Assembly: GCA_032718475.1 (NCBI GenBank)
Contig: JAUCBJ010009037.1
Span: forward strand, 1 to 64,000
From: Nemertoderma westbladi
Taxonomy: Eukaryota > Xenacoelomorpha > Nemertodermatida > Nemertodermatidae
Direction: 5' to 3'
DNA length: 64,000 nt
Positions 45,719 through 57,500 of the stretch are shown piece after piece. The notes under the pieces were generated by a model. That model was given only the letters and a program-made list of their open reading frames with translations, was not told the origin of the DNA and searched no databases. The translations under genes and the position numbers were made by a program. The stretch's first letter is position 1. Each line of letters starts with the position of its first letter.

Positions 45719-48271
45719 ATAACTTCATTTGGCGACCTTCTTAATTTTGGTTCTAATTTTTAAAGTCTTCGATAACAATCTTGTACACTTTGAAATTGAT
45801 ATATTATTCTCACTGTGCTTACGATTCCTGCGTAGTTTTATAGTTAGAATTATTATTTACTGTAGTTGTTTTTATTACGAAAGTTCACTAATTCATTGAA
45901 AATGGTGTTAATTATTTATTACTGTAGTTCAAGTTCAGCTATGTGTATAAAGGGTAAAACCAAAATGTTGAAGCGAAAATTAATAACTAGTACGTTTTGG
46001 AACCCTTTATAAACTATTTCTCTGATTATTTATTCCGAAATTCCTCTAAATTATGTTGTTTGCAATTTTAATGATGAATTCGAAATGTACCTATCCCAGA
46101 TAGTAAATCTAAACGGTTTTATCAAAAATAGTTTCATTTCCCATCACCTCATTATTACCGGACCGGTACTTACACCTAAGCACCTGTAACCTGCATGCAG
46201 CACTTCAACCTGTTTGATTATGGTTCCATTTTTTATAAATCTATTGCTATTATTTATATGCTAGCTAAAAAAATACCCACCAGCAGTTATATTTACTTAT
46301 AATTTTATATGCAATTTTTTGTTCTATAATTTCTATCACTAAACGACATTAACGTCAGTTGAGTGATTATCATCAATAAACCGATAGATCAGGTGTAGCC
46401 ATCTGTTATAGGATTGTTGGGTAATTTATGTGCTGTTTTACAACGCGCAGTCAATAATTAAAATATTAAATGTGACAATTTTGGAATTATATATAGTTAC
46501 ATCATCGTGTGACTTTTCAGCCTTATGACCTGAGTGTATTTGTGTGCCGAGCGAGCGTAGTGAGTGAGTGATGTTCACGAAAATAAACGAGGGTCATTTA
46601 ATGCTGGATAGTTGTCCCCTTTTCATCCTTCGATGTACGTAATTTTCTTACATTATGCCAACTTATTGTGGTTCCGAATGCTTTATTAAACATTTTCATA
46701 TTGTAATTAATGAAATGAATGTCCATTTATCCAACTAATTCCTATCACTGTACGGTAAACAATCTTACACTTAGCATACAGATACAGCATGGCTATCATT
46801 CTCGCTAAGCTGATTGAGAATAATCACGACTTGTTCTAAAAGTTCGCTTTCCAACCTATTGGCCTCGACTTTGTAGCCTTAAGAGGATATCGCCAGAGCA
46901 TTGATAAGTTAACATTATGTAACAAAGTTTTTAATAATAATAATATTTATTAATTATAATATTAATTAATTAATCTATATAATATGTAATAACCAATCTG
47001 CAAATATTTTCATAGAATTTATAGTGCTTTTTATTGGCTGTGCTTTATGCTACGTGATTCCACTTGGGTTTCTGTGAATTTTAAATATATATTTTAAATT
47101 ACTTTTCAACCGCTTGCTTACTATATATATACATGGAAAATACAATTGACATCGAATATAGTTGACATTCATATTTTTTGTATCCTCATTCCTCCTTGTA
47201 GACTTCTTGTCTTTTTTCGTAGTTTTTTATATTTTTATGGTATTCCTTTCTATTTAGTATACATATCAGCATATATTTTCATATCAAAGTGTTCGCCGGT
47301 TACGCCAGAAAATATATGAATTAAAAATTTATTAAAATATATGTTAAAACCGATCACATAAACACCTATATCTGATCTTTATGATATCAATCAATCACAA
47401 TAATAGATGATAGGCCTACACAATTATAGATAAAATTTAATTGAAGAATAAGAAAAACTATATCATGATATCAAATATGATATCTATGTCCAGTCCATAA
47501 TAAATGTTTAGGTGATACCTACCCTAATCTATGTCAATAAAATGTAGGCCTACAAAGTTTATCTACTCGTATTCCCTTGTGCGCTTTAGTTAACTACTAA
47601 AGGACAGGTGGCGGGATTGGAAGCCGTTCTCAATGAAGTTCCATTAAACCGTATCCTTCAGTAGGTTGCCTCCATAGTCGGGAATATTCCTTGAGGAATT
47701 TTTTGAAGAACTGAGAGGTTAGGAAATAGCATGGAGATCGACAATGGTCGATGTTCATAGATCTTTAATCATTAAGGCTTTGAATTTCTATGTAACTAAT
47801 TAATTAATTATTTATGCCGGCAGACCCAGAAACAAAACCGCCCCAAAAAAGTTCAATCCACGTGGTTGCAATTACACAAGTTTATAAACAGGGTGATGCA
47901 GTCCTAGACATGGGGAACTTGACGCAAATCACATGTCTGCGAATTAACTTAGGGGAAGGAATTACAGTGGCGCGTTATTCTAAGCAAAACAATAAATGAA
48001 AGTCACTACCAAATTTTTTAGAGTAATCAACATGTTATTATTATATTAGCATATTATATGAACATATTATATTGCGTGTAGAGTACCCCACACTACCTTA
48101 TGCGCTAGGAGATTTATGGAAAGGGGGGGGGGGGGGGGGGGGGACTCGTCTTGCACACCGGGAACAGCACTAATGTATCAGTCCAGTTTTATTGATTTAT
48201 TGACATTTATTAATAATAATCAGTTGCAGTACAATGAATTTATTTGATTTTTAGGCCAATTTTATTGTCAT
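45719..48271. other. Gene-free AT-rich stretch
   Basis: No credible coding region. Contains a partial poly-G MITE (about 47,900-48,000, GACGCAAATC and GGCGCGTTATTC), a 21-nt G run (48,123-48,143) and a short CGAGCGAGCGTAG motif at 46,550. Minus-strand AATAAA copies at 48,188-48,261 are candidate poly(A) signals of the P450 gene. Confidence 0.6.
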
Positions 48272-49771
48272 TTAGTTTCTGGGATGAAACTTAACCCTGA
48301 AGTCTGCAGGCCTTATGAACATGGTTCCTTGGACCTCTTTTATCGATGGTAATTTCCCATCGCTAGGGGGCGCTATTACGAAATTCTGAAGAAGATGACG
48401 GATAATAATCCTCATCTCGACTTTAGCCAACTGTTCCCCAAAGCAGATTCTTGGACCAAGGCCAAAGGGAATGAAACAATCTTTCTTGACAAATTGACCA
48501 TCTTTATCCAGAAAGTGTTTCGGGTAAAATGTTTCTGGTTTTTCCCATACCGTTGGGTTATGGAGAATCGACCATATGTTTCCCATTATCGTTGCATTTT
48601 CCGGTAGGTTGTAGGTTTGAAACGTGGTAGACGACACCAGCCTATGTGGTGCTGCGACCGGTCCGACACAACCGTACCTTAGCACTTCGTGCAATACCGC
48701 GTTCAAATAAGGTATCTTTCGGAACACCTCCGTGGATGGCTCTCCATCGCGGCCTATATACTCATCTAGAAGATCTTGACATCGCTTCTGAATGAAAGGG
48801 TTCTGTGCCATAACCAATACGAACCAACATATAGCGGACGTTGTGGTCTCTAAACCTCCGGAAAAGATATCTCGAATAACTGTTATCAGATTATCATTAG
48901 ATAGATGTTCTATATTTACCGGGGTGTTCGATTGTTCGACTCTCGCAACTTCTTTCAGATATCCATCTATCAAATCCTCGTCTTCTTCGTCGTAGTTAAT
49001 AGCAACGCGGTGTGCGTTAATTTGGAGTTGCAAAAGTTTGACTAACTTAACTTGGTTCATATAGACAATATATTGACTAGTTCCCGGAATATATCTACCG
49101 AAAGGAAACCTCCTGGCCCCGGGACCGCCGTTGTTGAGAACTGCTTGATTACAATCGCTGACCTCCCGAAAATACGGATCGTTTGAAGTAAAATGATGTC
49201 CGAAAACTATATGACATATAATGTTTGAAATGGTCAAAAATATCGGACGGAATGGGTCTAAACCCTCCCCGTCTAGTTTCTTTATTTCGTCGCCGAGGAT
49301 ATTAGCCTCAATTACAACGCGTTGTTCGAAATACGATTTACCCACTCCGATATTTCGAAGGATTTTCGAGGCCAGCTTTCTAGTAACTGTCCAACAGCTT
49401 CCATCATTAAAAATGATTCCTGTCATTTTCTTTTTGTCAGTTGCGTTTATTTTCGGTCTTCCAGAAAATATATTTGAATTGTCGACAAACGCCTTTTTGT
49501 AAACCTCGAATGAATTTAACACGAAGAGGCGTGTGGGTCCTAATTTAAGGGTTATGACGTCACTACGAAGTTGGTTAGACCAGCGAACCATCACCGAGCC
49601 AAAAATTAGTGGAGTCACATTCCAAAGAGAAATTACATTGCCTAGGAAAGGCAGACCTTTTTTGGAGGGTGGGTAATTAGTATCCTCTTTCTTCCGATGT
49701 TGTTTTGAGTAGAAGAATGCATAACTGAATGCAATTATTATAAAGATAATTACAGGTAATATAGCAACCAT
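48272..49771 (-). CDS. Cytochrome P450, CYP2 clan
   Basis: 499 codons in one exon. Starts MVAILPVIIFIIIAFSYAFF, a microsomal signal anchor, then a basic stop-transfer and a Pro-rich hinge (YPPSKKGLPFLGN). Conserved elements in order: helix C WxxxR (WTVTR, about 127), helix I GGLETTT (about 300; oxygen activation), helix K ExxR (EVLR, about 364), a PERF-like PETF, and heme loop FGLGPRICFGE with the axial Cys at about 443. Predicted to be an ER monooxygenase using NADPH-P450 reductase; substrate unknown. An in-frame Met 35 codons upstream is rejected because it would bury the anchor. Invertebrate CYP2 genes usually have introns, so this may be a retrocopy or belong to an intron-poor lineage; the frame is intact. 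The inverted repeat at 49,940-50,110 lies just upstream. Confidence 0.93.
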   Translation of the reverse strand: MVAILPVIIFIIIAFSYAFFYSKQHRKKEDTNYPPSKKGLPFLGNVISLWNVTPLIFGSVMVRWSNQLRSDVITLKLGPTRLFVLNSFEVYKKAFVDNSNIFSGRPKINATDKKKMTGIIFNDGSCWTVTRKLASKILRNIGVGKSYFEQRVVIEANILGDEIKKLDGEGLDPFRPIFLTISNIICHIVFGHHFTSNDPYFREVSDCNQAVLNNGGPGARRFPFGRYIPGTSQYIVYMNQVKLVKLLQLQINAHRVAINYDEEDEDLIDGYLKEVARVEQSNTPVNIEHLSNDNLITVIRDIFSGGLETTTSAICWFVLVMAQNPFIQKRCQDLLDEYIGRDGEPSTEVFRKIPYLNAVLHEVLRYGCVGPVAAPHRLVSSTTFQTYNLPENATIMGNIWSILHNPTVWEKPETFYPKHFLDKDGQFVKKDCFIPFGLGPRICFGEQLAKVEMRIIIRHLLQNFVIAPPSDGKLPSIKEVQGTMFIRPADFRVKFHPRN

Positions 49772-49919
49772 GTTTCCAGAATTCCAGTGTTTCTTTTGAG
49801 CAGAAGGCCAAAAACAGGAAATCATAGAGTTCCACCTAGAATGCTGTAACACTTTTTGTGGCTGATATGAACCCAAATACGCAGAACTGCATTATGTCTC
49901 GAAATATAGTGTCGTTATT

Positions 49920-51589
49920 CAGGTACCTGCCCCCGGATGTAGGACAATTCTGTCCCGGACAATTCGATCCGGACAATTCGGGCCCGGACAATTCGGTCCC
50001 AAAACACTAAATAAATGGGACCGAATTGTCCGGGACCGAATTGTCCGGGACCGAATTGTCCGGGACCGAATTGTCCTAGGACCGAATTGTCCGGGACCGA
50101 ATTGTCCTGTCCCTGATAGCAACTATTTAGTGCTTTTTTTTATATTGGTGAATGTTCTAGAACATTACTGTAGTAGAGATATTTTTTTATGTTAGCTAGT
50201 GTTTTTTACTAGCTAGAATTTTTTGAAATTTTAAAAATACTGTATTTTTTTTATTTTTGTTATTGGTAAGTGTTCGAGAACATTATTATATATTATTTAT
50301 TAAGGCGTAGCTAGTGTTTTCTTTTACTAGCTATCATTTTCTTGAAATTATAAAAAAACTTGTGAAAACATCGATATTTCAGAATTAGGCCTAAACTGTT
50401 GCTGATTACATTAATTCCCAAAAATATTGATGATATTATAACAGTCCCTGAATGGGCATTACTGTGATAGCTATCTCCATTTTTTGTAATTCTTAAAATA
50501 TGTTTAATAACTATGGTTTTTATTCTAGAAAATTTTAATAAACGTGTTCGTTATTATTTTCATAATGACTGACCCTAACATTTCGAAATTGCATCTTTAT
50601 TGGCAACAGAAGAGAGCGCTATTCGGCTATTATATATTTATTACTTTTGCTCAATCGGTTGGATTACTACCTACTGGTAGTGACATTATTTTAATTTTCG
50701 CCATCATTTTTTTAGCTACAAGTGTTTAAAAAAGTTGTCTCCATCGATATTGCACCACTTACACCGCAGTTACATGTATTCTTCCTTATAGTGATGCTGA
50801 ATGTCGTGAAAAATAGCTGATATATATATGGGCGTTCGAAAATTGCTTGGTTTTTCATCTGCGCGAGGCTATTTTAGAATATTTAAAAAATACACAATTT
50901 CTGAACATTATACAGTATTTATCTCAAAATAAAAGTAGCTGGGCAACACATTGTAAATCGCATCATATATTGGTTCTGAAAATTGATATGAGAAGCAATA
51001 ATTTACTTTTTTCAAAATTGGCACTGCGGTTGACATTTGCGTGGAATGAGCCTGCGATATCTACTGTAAATACCATCTCCCTTTAATACAACAACCATTT
51101 TGAGAGGGTCGGAGCTACCCGGCAGTTTTTTTCAAATTTCAATCATAATCCTCGAAATTTGGTTGATGATAGTTCGAAATTTTTTCTTACTGCTGCAGAG
51201 CCGGATTTTTTAATTTATGAGCTACAGTATTTCGATACAACAAGCCGATAATAAACGCCTTTTTAGGAATATTTAACCATCTCTGTTGGCTTAATTTTTC
51301 GTCTTTTTAATGTAATCTAGATATTATGAGAACTGCCTTTAACTGCAGATTCCAAATCTGAAAACCGTTTTAAATTTCATCAACAATAATTGTCAAAGAT
51401 ACAGTATTATCAACATAATAAGGTGTACAATTTGAGACGTAAATCGCTATAATTCTAATGTTTTATTTACTCAATTCTAGAATATTAATTACACCTAAAT
51501 AAAGAAACATGATGGAGAGTTTTAAAGGCTCAAATAAATAATAATTTATATTCTAGAATAAAGATAAAAAACAGGGGGGCAGGTACCTG
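49920..51589. mobile_element. Possible element bounded by CAGGTACCTGCCCCC inverted ends
   Basis: CAGGTACCTGCCCCCGG at 49,920 is mirrored by GGGGGGCAGGTACCTG ending at 51,589. No TSD is evident, and CAGGTACCTG is itself palindromic, so the pairing could be coincidental. The interior has no coding signal. Confidence 0.3.
49940..50112. repeat. Fold-back repeat of GGACAATTCGGTCCC units upstream of the P450
   Basis: The left arm has four GGACAATTCxGxCC units (49,943-50,009). The right arm has six opposed GGGACCGAATTGTCC units (50,018-50,107). Only an 8-bp spacer (AAACACTAAATAAAT-type) separates them. The unit length (15 bp) and GGACxxTTCGG core resemble the 11.5-12.8 kb element. It lies about 170-340 bp 5' of the P450 start. 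Confidence 0.85.
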
Positions 51590-53173
51590 AAATAAAGACA
51601 CAATATTTCATGTAATGTAATACAGTAGCATACTTTAAATAATTCCTCACTAGGCCTACATATTACAGTGGTCACAAGAGCTGGTTGATTACAATTTAGC
51701 CAAAATTGTGCCTTGCATTTAATTACCCGATAATGATAATACTGTAGGCCTATGTACTGTACTGTCTGTACAATTGTCTTCCTACATACCTTTTATTGTT
51801 ATACATTAGAAGGCGAAACCTTCGCGACTCTTATAATTTGGCATCGGCTTACCATTAATTAAATAATCAAACGTAAAGGGATAAATAATACAGTTTAGTA
51901 GAATGGTCACAAAAAGGGGGTGCGGGTATCGTATGTCTTAACATTGTGGGGAGTAGGAGCGAGGAAGATTTTGCAGGTTTTCTTTCATCTTTAATGGCTT
52001 AATGCCAAACAAATACAATGAGGTGGGGAGGGGGGGGGGACTTGTCGCAAATCCCTCCTTGGCGAATTAATATCTCCTCGCTTCAATGTTAAATTAAAAT
52101 TATCAATTTAGGGAAAGGAGCAGGTTACATTGGCATTGGCACGTTATTCTAACAAAAACAATAAACTAAAGTTAATAGAACAGGTTACAACTTTTTTGGG
52201 GAGTAATCAGCTGTTATTTGCGTCGAATTTCCCTAGTGGAGCTGGAGTGGGGTGAATTTTTACTAATCATGTTTCTGTACAGGGCTGGATTAAGCCAAAT
52301 TGGCGCCCGGGTTTAAGCGCGACAATAAAAAATTGTAGGTCCTACATAGTAGTGATCGGAATACACCATGTCCTGGAATTATAGTGTTGTAATTCAGTGA
52401 CACGGCCACCCCCAATATCTTTCTCTAATCTTGATCAGATTGTATGAAATTTGAAACAGAAATACTGTACTGTAGTTGCACCCCCCTCGTTGCTCGACCT
52501 TAGTGGGTGCGCAACAATTTTTATTTTTGCTTTCAATCTTTAGTTACAAGAGTTTGATATTGCACCAGACATATTGCAGAGCTATTCCTTAACCTATCCA
52601 CGTCGCCCTTTCATTGGAAAACTCAGTATTCCCATCGCTTTTCATTTTGAGAAAAACGCCAAAGACTTTGGAAGTTCTGCGATTGATGACCAAAGCAATG
52701 AATTCAACCAAAGATTTGTCAGAACCAAGCAGGTTGTTTTTCTAAATTTGTTAGTGAAATTTATAGGGCCTAGATTTCTAAATTTTTTAAACTTGTTTAG
52801 AAATATTTCTAAAACTAAATATTGAAAATAACAAATTTAAAATTAATATATTACTTTACAGAGTTTTAAATAGAAACACATGAATCAGAATTTAACATTA
52901 ACTCCTGTAATATCAAATACACTCATTTGTGGTATTGTTTTTACGTAGATTGACATAGACTGTATACAATCATCACAGTCTAGGGGTGTTTCACTGACAT
53001 TCCCGTAATTTAAAGTCTTTTTAGAGCATTTTTCAAGGAAACATGAAAAATAATAGCTGAGGGTTGATTAGGTACAGTTAGCCTAGGCTGAGTGTGAGTC
53101 GGTCATGTGGAAAGGGACCAAGTCTGACCGGGTGGTAATCCTACCGTGAACCTTAGGCATTCAGCGCGACCTG
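50123..53173. other. Gene-free stretch between the P450 and the LTR region
   Basis: AT-rich with short chance frames only. Contains a second full poly-G MITE copy (52,025-52,265). Confidence 0.6.
52025..52265. mobile_element. MITE with poly-G end, copy 2
   Basis: Matches 6,994-7,233 over most of its length: GGGGGGGGGGACTTGTCGCAA, TTGGCGAATTAATATC, GGAGCAGGTTACATTGGC, AACAAAAACAATAAAC and TTTGCGTCGAATTTCCC. The right terminus is degraded. Confidence 0.65.
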
Positions 53174-54446
53174 TGTACGCGCTTTTGAAGACCTTTAGCA
53201 GTTTAACCTGCCAAAATTTATATGTCTTTTGGTTTATAGATATACTTTAGAAGATGACAAATATTTAATACCAATAAACACAACATTAGCAGAAGCCAGC
53301 CTAGTGCGCGTCCATTCACCCGCTGGATAATCCCGGGAGACTGGATTCTGAGGGCTTAAATTATTATTGCAGTGAAGCTTACTGTATTGTATTATTCGAT
53401 TGATCGTTAATAATTAATTTCTGACTAATATTATTTACTTTCGGGAAATATTAACAGTTCCTTTAGGACGTGGCGCTCTATTTAAATAGACAGAGATATG
53501 ACTTATACTAATCACAACGGTAAGTCAGTAAGGCTTAAGATTCACGTATGAGGCGCATTCTTTAGGAAATGCTTAGTTATCAATCACAATCATGCACACT
53601 ACCGGTAACACACAATACTGCTCACTAATTTGCCGACCGTCAATGAATTTTATCATATATAAAGCGAACAGCAATTGACTCATGTAGGGCTTATCAAATA
53701 GCATTAAATTCACTACAAACCACAACAATATAAGTCGCAATCGCTATATATAACCCGTCTCTCTAACCTGTAGTGTATCAAGAAAATTGGGAAATTTGGG
53801 TTCTTTATATATGTTCTCCAAATAATATTCAACCAAACACAAAAGTAAATGGCAGTATAATAATGTATATTGAACCGATAATACAAGAATAGAAACAAGT
53901 TGATATAAATTGATATATGATGTATTATGAATTGATAACAGTCATACGCTCTATAATTTAAGCCTACTAATGTTTCTTCTAAAAGTATGAAACGAATTGA
54001 TTCTAGAGCCGTTGTTCCTGGCCTAGACAGCAATAACAACAAAGTATCAAGAAAAAACAGTAAGACTGAACACTCTCCTTATGATCGACCGAAAAGCTAC
54101 ACGTCGACAGGAAAAATTGCTCTGATTGGTTCAAGCCAAACAAAGAACCATGCGTCCAATGGCTGTTTCCATGTCAGCAACCAGCTGTTAGATGTCGTAA
54201 TATGAATCATCACGGCTAAGCTATGAAAGGTATTTGTCGCATTGCAGGTTTTTTGCCTTACCATGTCCGCTAAAACATGTATATAGCAGAATGACTTTTA
54301 TGTCCGTTAAAACACCTGTAAAGGTACCTTGCGGGCGAGGGGAATATATATACAGTTAGAGAACCCTTTTTAGAGTATTCCAGCGCCTGGGGGGAAACTG
54401 GATTGCGAAGCAAAAGGGCCAGTTATATCCCACAGAAGCTTTTACA
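53174..54446 (-). mobile_element. LTR (copy C), 3' LTR of the giant-ORF element
   Basis: 1,273 bp; on the minus strand it begins TGTAAAAGC and ends GCGCGTACA, as in the solo LTRs at 20.1 and 21.8 kb, with shared internal blocks (ACCTTTAGCAGTTTAACCTG, AGTTCCTTTAGGACGTGGC). On the minus strand, purine-rich GGGAGCGG directly precedes it, as a polypurine tract does a 3' LTR. Its TATATA box is retained; its poly(A) signal looks degraded. More diverged from copies A and B than they are from each other. Confidence 0.8.
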
Positions 54447-54524
54447 CCGCTCCCAGAAAATGGGATTTGAGTCTATACAATATACAAAATCACAGTTTCT
54501 AATATACGTAAATACTCTAAACAG

Positions 54525-57500
54525 TTAGTCTTTCTTGCGCGGACGGCGTTTACGCAGTTTTTTAAAGCTAGCCAGAGTCCTTTTCTCTTTGGGGCGAGCC
54601 ACTTTACAAGGAGGGCTATAACTCCTGGGTGAAGGGTACAATATGATTGCATCAGAGGGTGTAGGATTATGGTCGGTGTATCCGCCAGTCGAAGTACCGG
54701 GTTGATTGACATCAACGTCAGGTGAGAGGGGTCTAACGGCTTTGAGAGCTCGTTTCAAGACAGCCGCTCTTACGGGTCCTTTACGAGTGGTCTGAACGAG
54801 GGCCGTGGGTGGACCATAGGCAGTTAGAAACTTCCGGGGTTTAATGGTCCTTTCCAACTCGCGTTCGCGGGCTCGGTATTCGTAAGGCCGTCGATGTACT
54901 TCCTGCAACTCGGGGTGTGAGTTAACAAACAAGTCTCCATAGTCCGGATCCTGACGGATATAATTGATTAAGTTATAGGAATGAAGGTCGCTATGATTAA
55001 CACTCCTGAGAAATTTGCGTACGAATTTAGTTGAAATACATTCTCCGACGCGCTTCAGTAGCTCGTAACTTGATATGCGTGATTTCTGTTCAACAGAAGC
55101 GAATAGATAAGGATGGAACGCATAAACTCCTTCGTAAGCGCGTCCGGGATAATAGCGATGGCGCGAATCACAATGTAAATCAGCGTTCGCTTCCCAAGCT
55201 CTGATGTAACGCAGTGTGATCATTTCATCTACGCTTTCCAAATCGTGATTAAAAGGGCAGTCGAAACTAGCATGTCCCTTTAGTTGACAATGGTGACATT
55301 GAGTCATAAATTGAGGGCAAACCGCAAAGATATGCAGGTTATTGAGTCTGCAATATGCGCAATAAATTTCCATAGTCGGTTGTTCTTGGAAATAGGAACA
55401 GCGGACGTTGGTGTCCATGGGCGTATCGTGGTCTCTCGATGCGCATAACCGACAACGTTGCCTAGAAACATAGTTGGCATGGCGATAATCGTACGCAGTG
55501 AGACACTGTGGGCCTTGATACCATTCTATGATGTAATCGTTGTCGCTGGTCCGGGGCGCGATAGGCTGAATCTCTTCAGATTCTAGACATATTGGTTCGT
55601 CTTCCAAGTGCATAGCTGAAGTGGGCGTGTCTGTCTCTTCAGGTGGACCTATCGTCTGAATTTCCACGACAGAATAACCTGTGGGAATTCGAGGTCTTTG
55701 TATAACTGAGGAGTGCAAGTTCGATATACAAATCTCTTGGAAAATGGCGAATCCAGCGCTATCCAACTTCTCTGCAGCTGAGTTTCTTAGGCTGAGTTTG
55801 GTCAAAGCGCGGTCTTTAAATTGGCTATCCACGTTGCGGAACGGGGTTAAAAATCTCCGGAAACATTCGAAATGGATGAATTTATTATGTTCATCTAGCT
55901 TAGCGAGTTTGGTCCCAAGTATTAATGGATGGGCGCGTATAGTACGACTGCACACATCAGCTAGCCAACCGGCAAGTGCGGTGTTTTCAAAGATCGTGTA
56001 TATAGCTAACGAGGGACGGAGTGGAACACTCATGAAGCTATACACGGCGCCAGGTGCGGTCAATGGTCCATCAAAGTATAATCGAGAATAATGGTCTCCG
56101 TATACCTGTTGATAGTTAATGGGATTTCCGACTTTGAAATTCCATCCGTATTCCTGAAAGGCAAGATGTCCGATGGAAGTTCGTTGCACCTTGGTAATGT
56201 TGCTAGACGTATTAGCATACATGGTGCGGAAGAAACCTCGACCTTCTGCCCAAGGAGCAATCAGCTGAGTATCAACGAAAGGGTATGGAATGTCCTCCAT
56301 ATTCCGAAAGTTGTTTTGTAGATCTCCATAAACAGCTGAGCCGATTTTAAGGATTCTTTCATTGAACAACATCTCGAGTACGGGCTGGGGTAACATCGAT
56401 CCATCGATGCCCATGGCCGGTTTGCGTTCGGTGTCAATGACGTAACGCTGCGCGAGTTCGAATTGTCCATGTCGGAGATTCTTTTGTGTTTCGGTAAGAG
56501 TTTCAAAAGAATAATCAATCAAGTCGGAACACGCTCGAGTAAACACGTGGGTAGAACCAGCTAATCCGCGGATGTGGATCATGCGCGTAGTTCCTAGCTC
56601 TCCGACCGGAACGCTACCTTCATTATCGTAGGTGACAACTCCATACATCTCAATAACATTAAGAGTTTCATTCCACTCCTTGGTGGCGTTTTCTAGGGTC
56701 ATCCCTACTGGATGCCACAAAGTGGCGCATTGGTTAGCGTCAGGGAGATCACTATACTTCATATGCCGAGTGGTATATGTCTCCACATTTCCATATCTTT
56801 GTATTTTCTCTTCTTCAAATAATACATCTAGATTCCAATGGACTAATCGAGTTTTAATAAATCCATCGAGGTTATAAGGAGGTTCTATATCTTTCTCGAT
56901 TCGAGAAATGTTATATGGTTTTCTAAATGAGTTAATGTCTAGAGGATTTATTAGTGGTAGAAACTTTAAATCATGTGTCGGGTCTTCTGGTTTTACCATA
57001 TAATATTGAGTCAGATTAACGTAATAAGGGTGGTCTTTAATCCCGTAAAACGAGTTCTGTAAGGGTCTAGCGCGTATGTTGACATCGTGTACCATACGAC
57101 GGACAAGATCCGCTCGATTGTCCGGAGGTTCAACGAGTATACCGTCAACACGAGCGGCCTCGATCGGCGGACGCTGTAACATAGGGGCGTCAGCGATAAG
57201 GTTTTGCGATCCTGTACTGATATCAACCGGTTGAGGTTGTATCGTCGCGAAGAGTTTGTCTCCGAAATGTGGAATCATAGAGGGATGACGAACGGTTTTA
57301 GAGTAGAGGTCCGTCATGAGGATTTGAGCTTCAGGTTGGGCTAAAGCGGCTTCTTCTCTTTCTTCCAGTTTCGTGTGTTTCTCTTCGATTAGATTTTCTT
57401 CCGCTTGTCTCTGTAAGCATTCATCTAAAAATTCTTGTAGAGAATACGTGCGTCCAAGCTCGATGTCTTCCTCGAGGTTTTGAATTTCTCTATCGAACTG

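Noticed and set aside
49772-49876. Upstream in-frame Met of the P450
   Set aside because: It would place 35 polar residues before the hydrophobic anchor, contrary to microsomal P450 topology.
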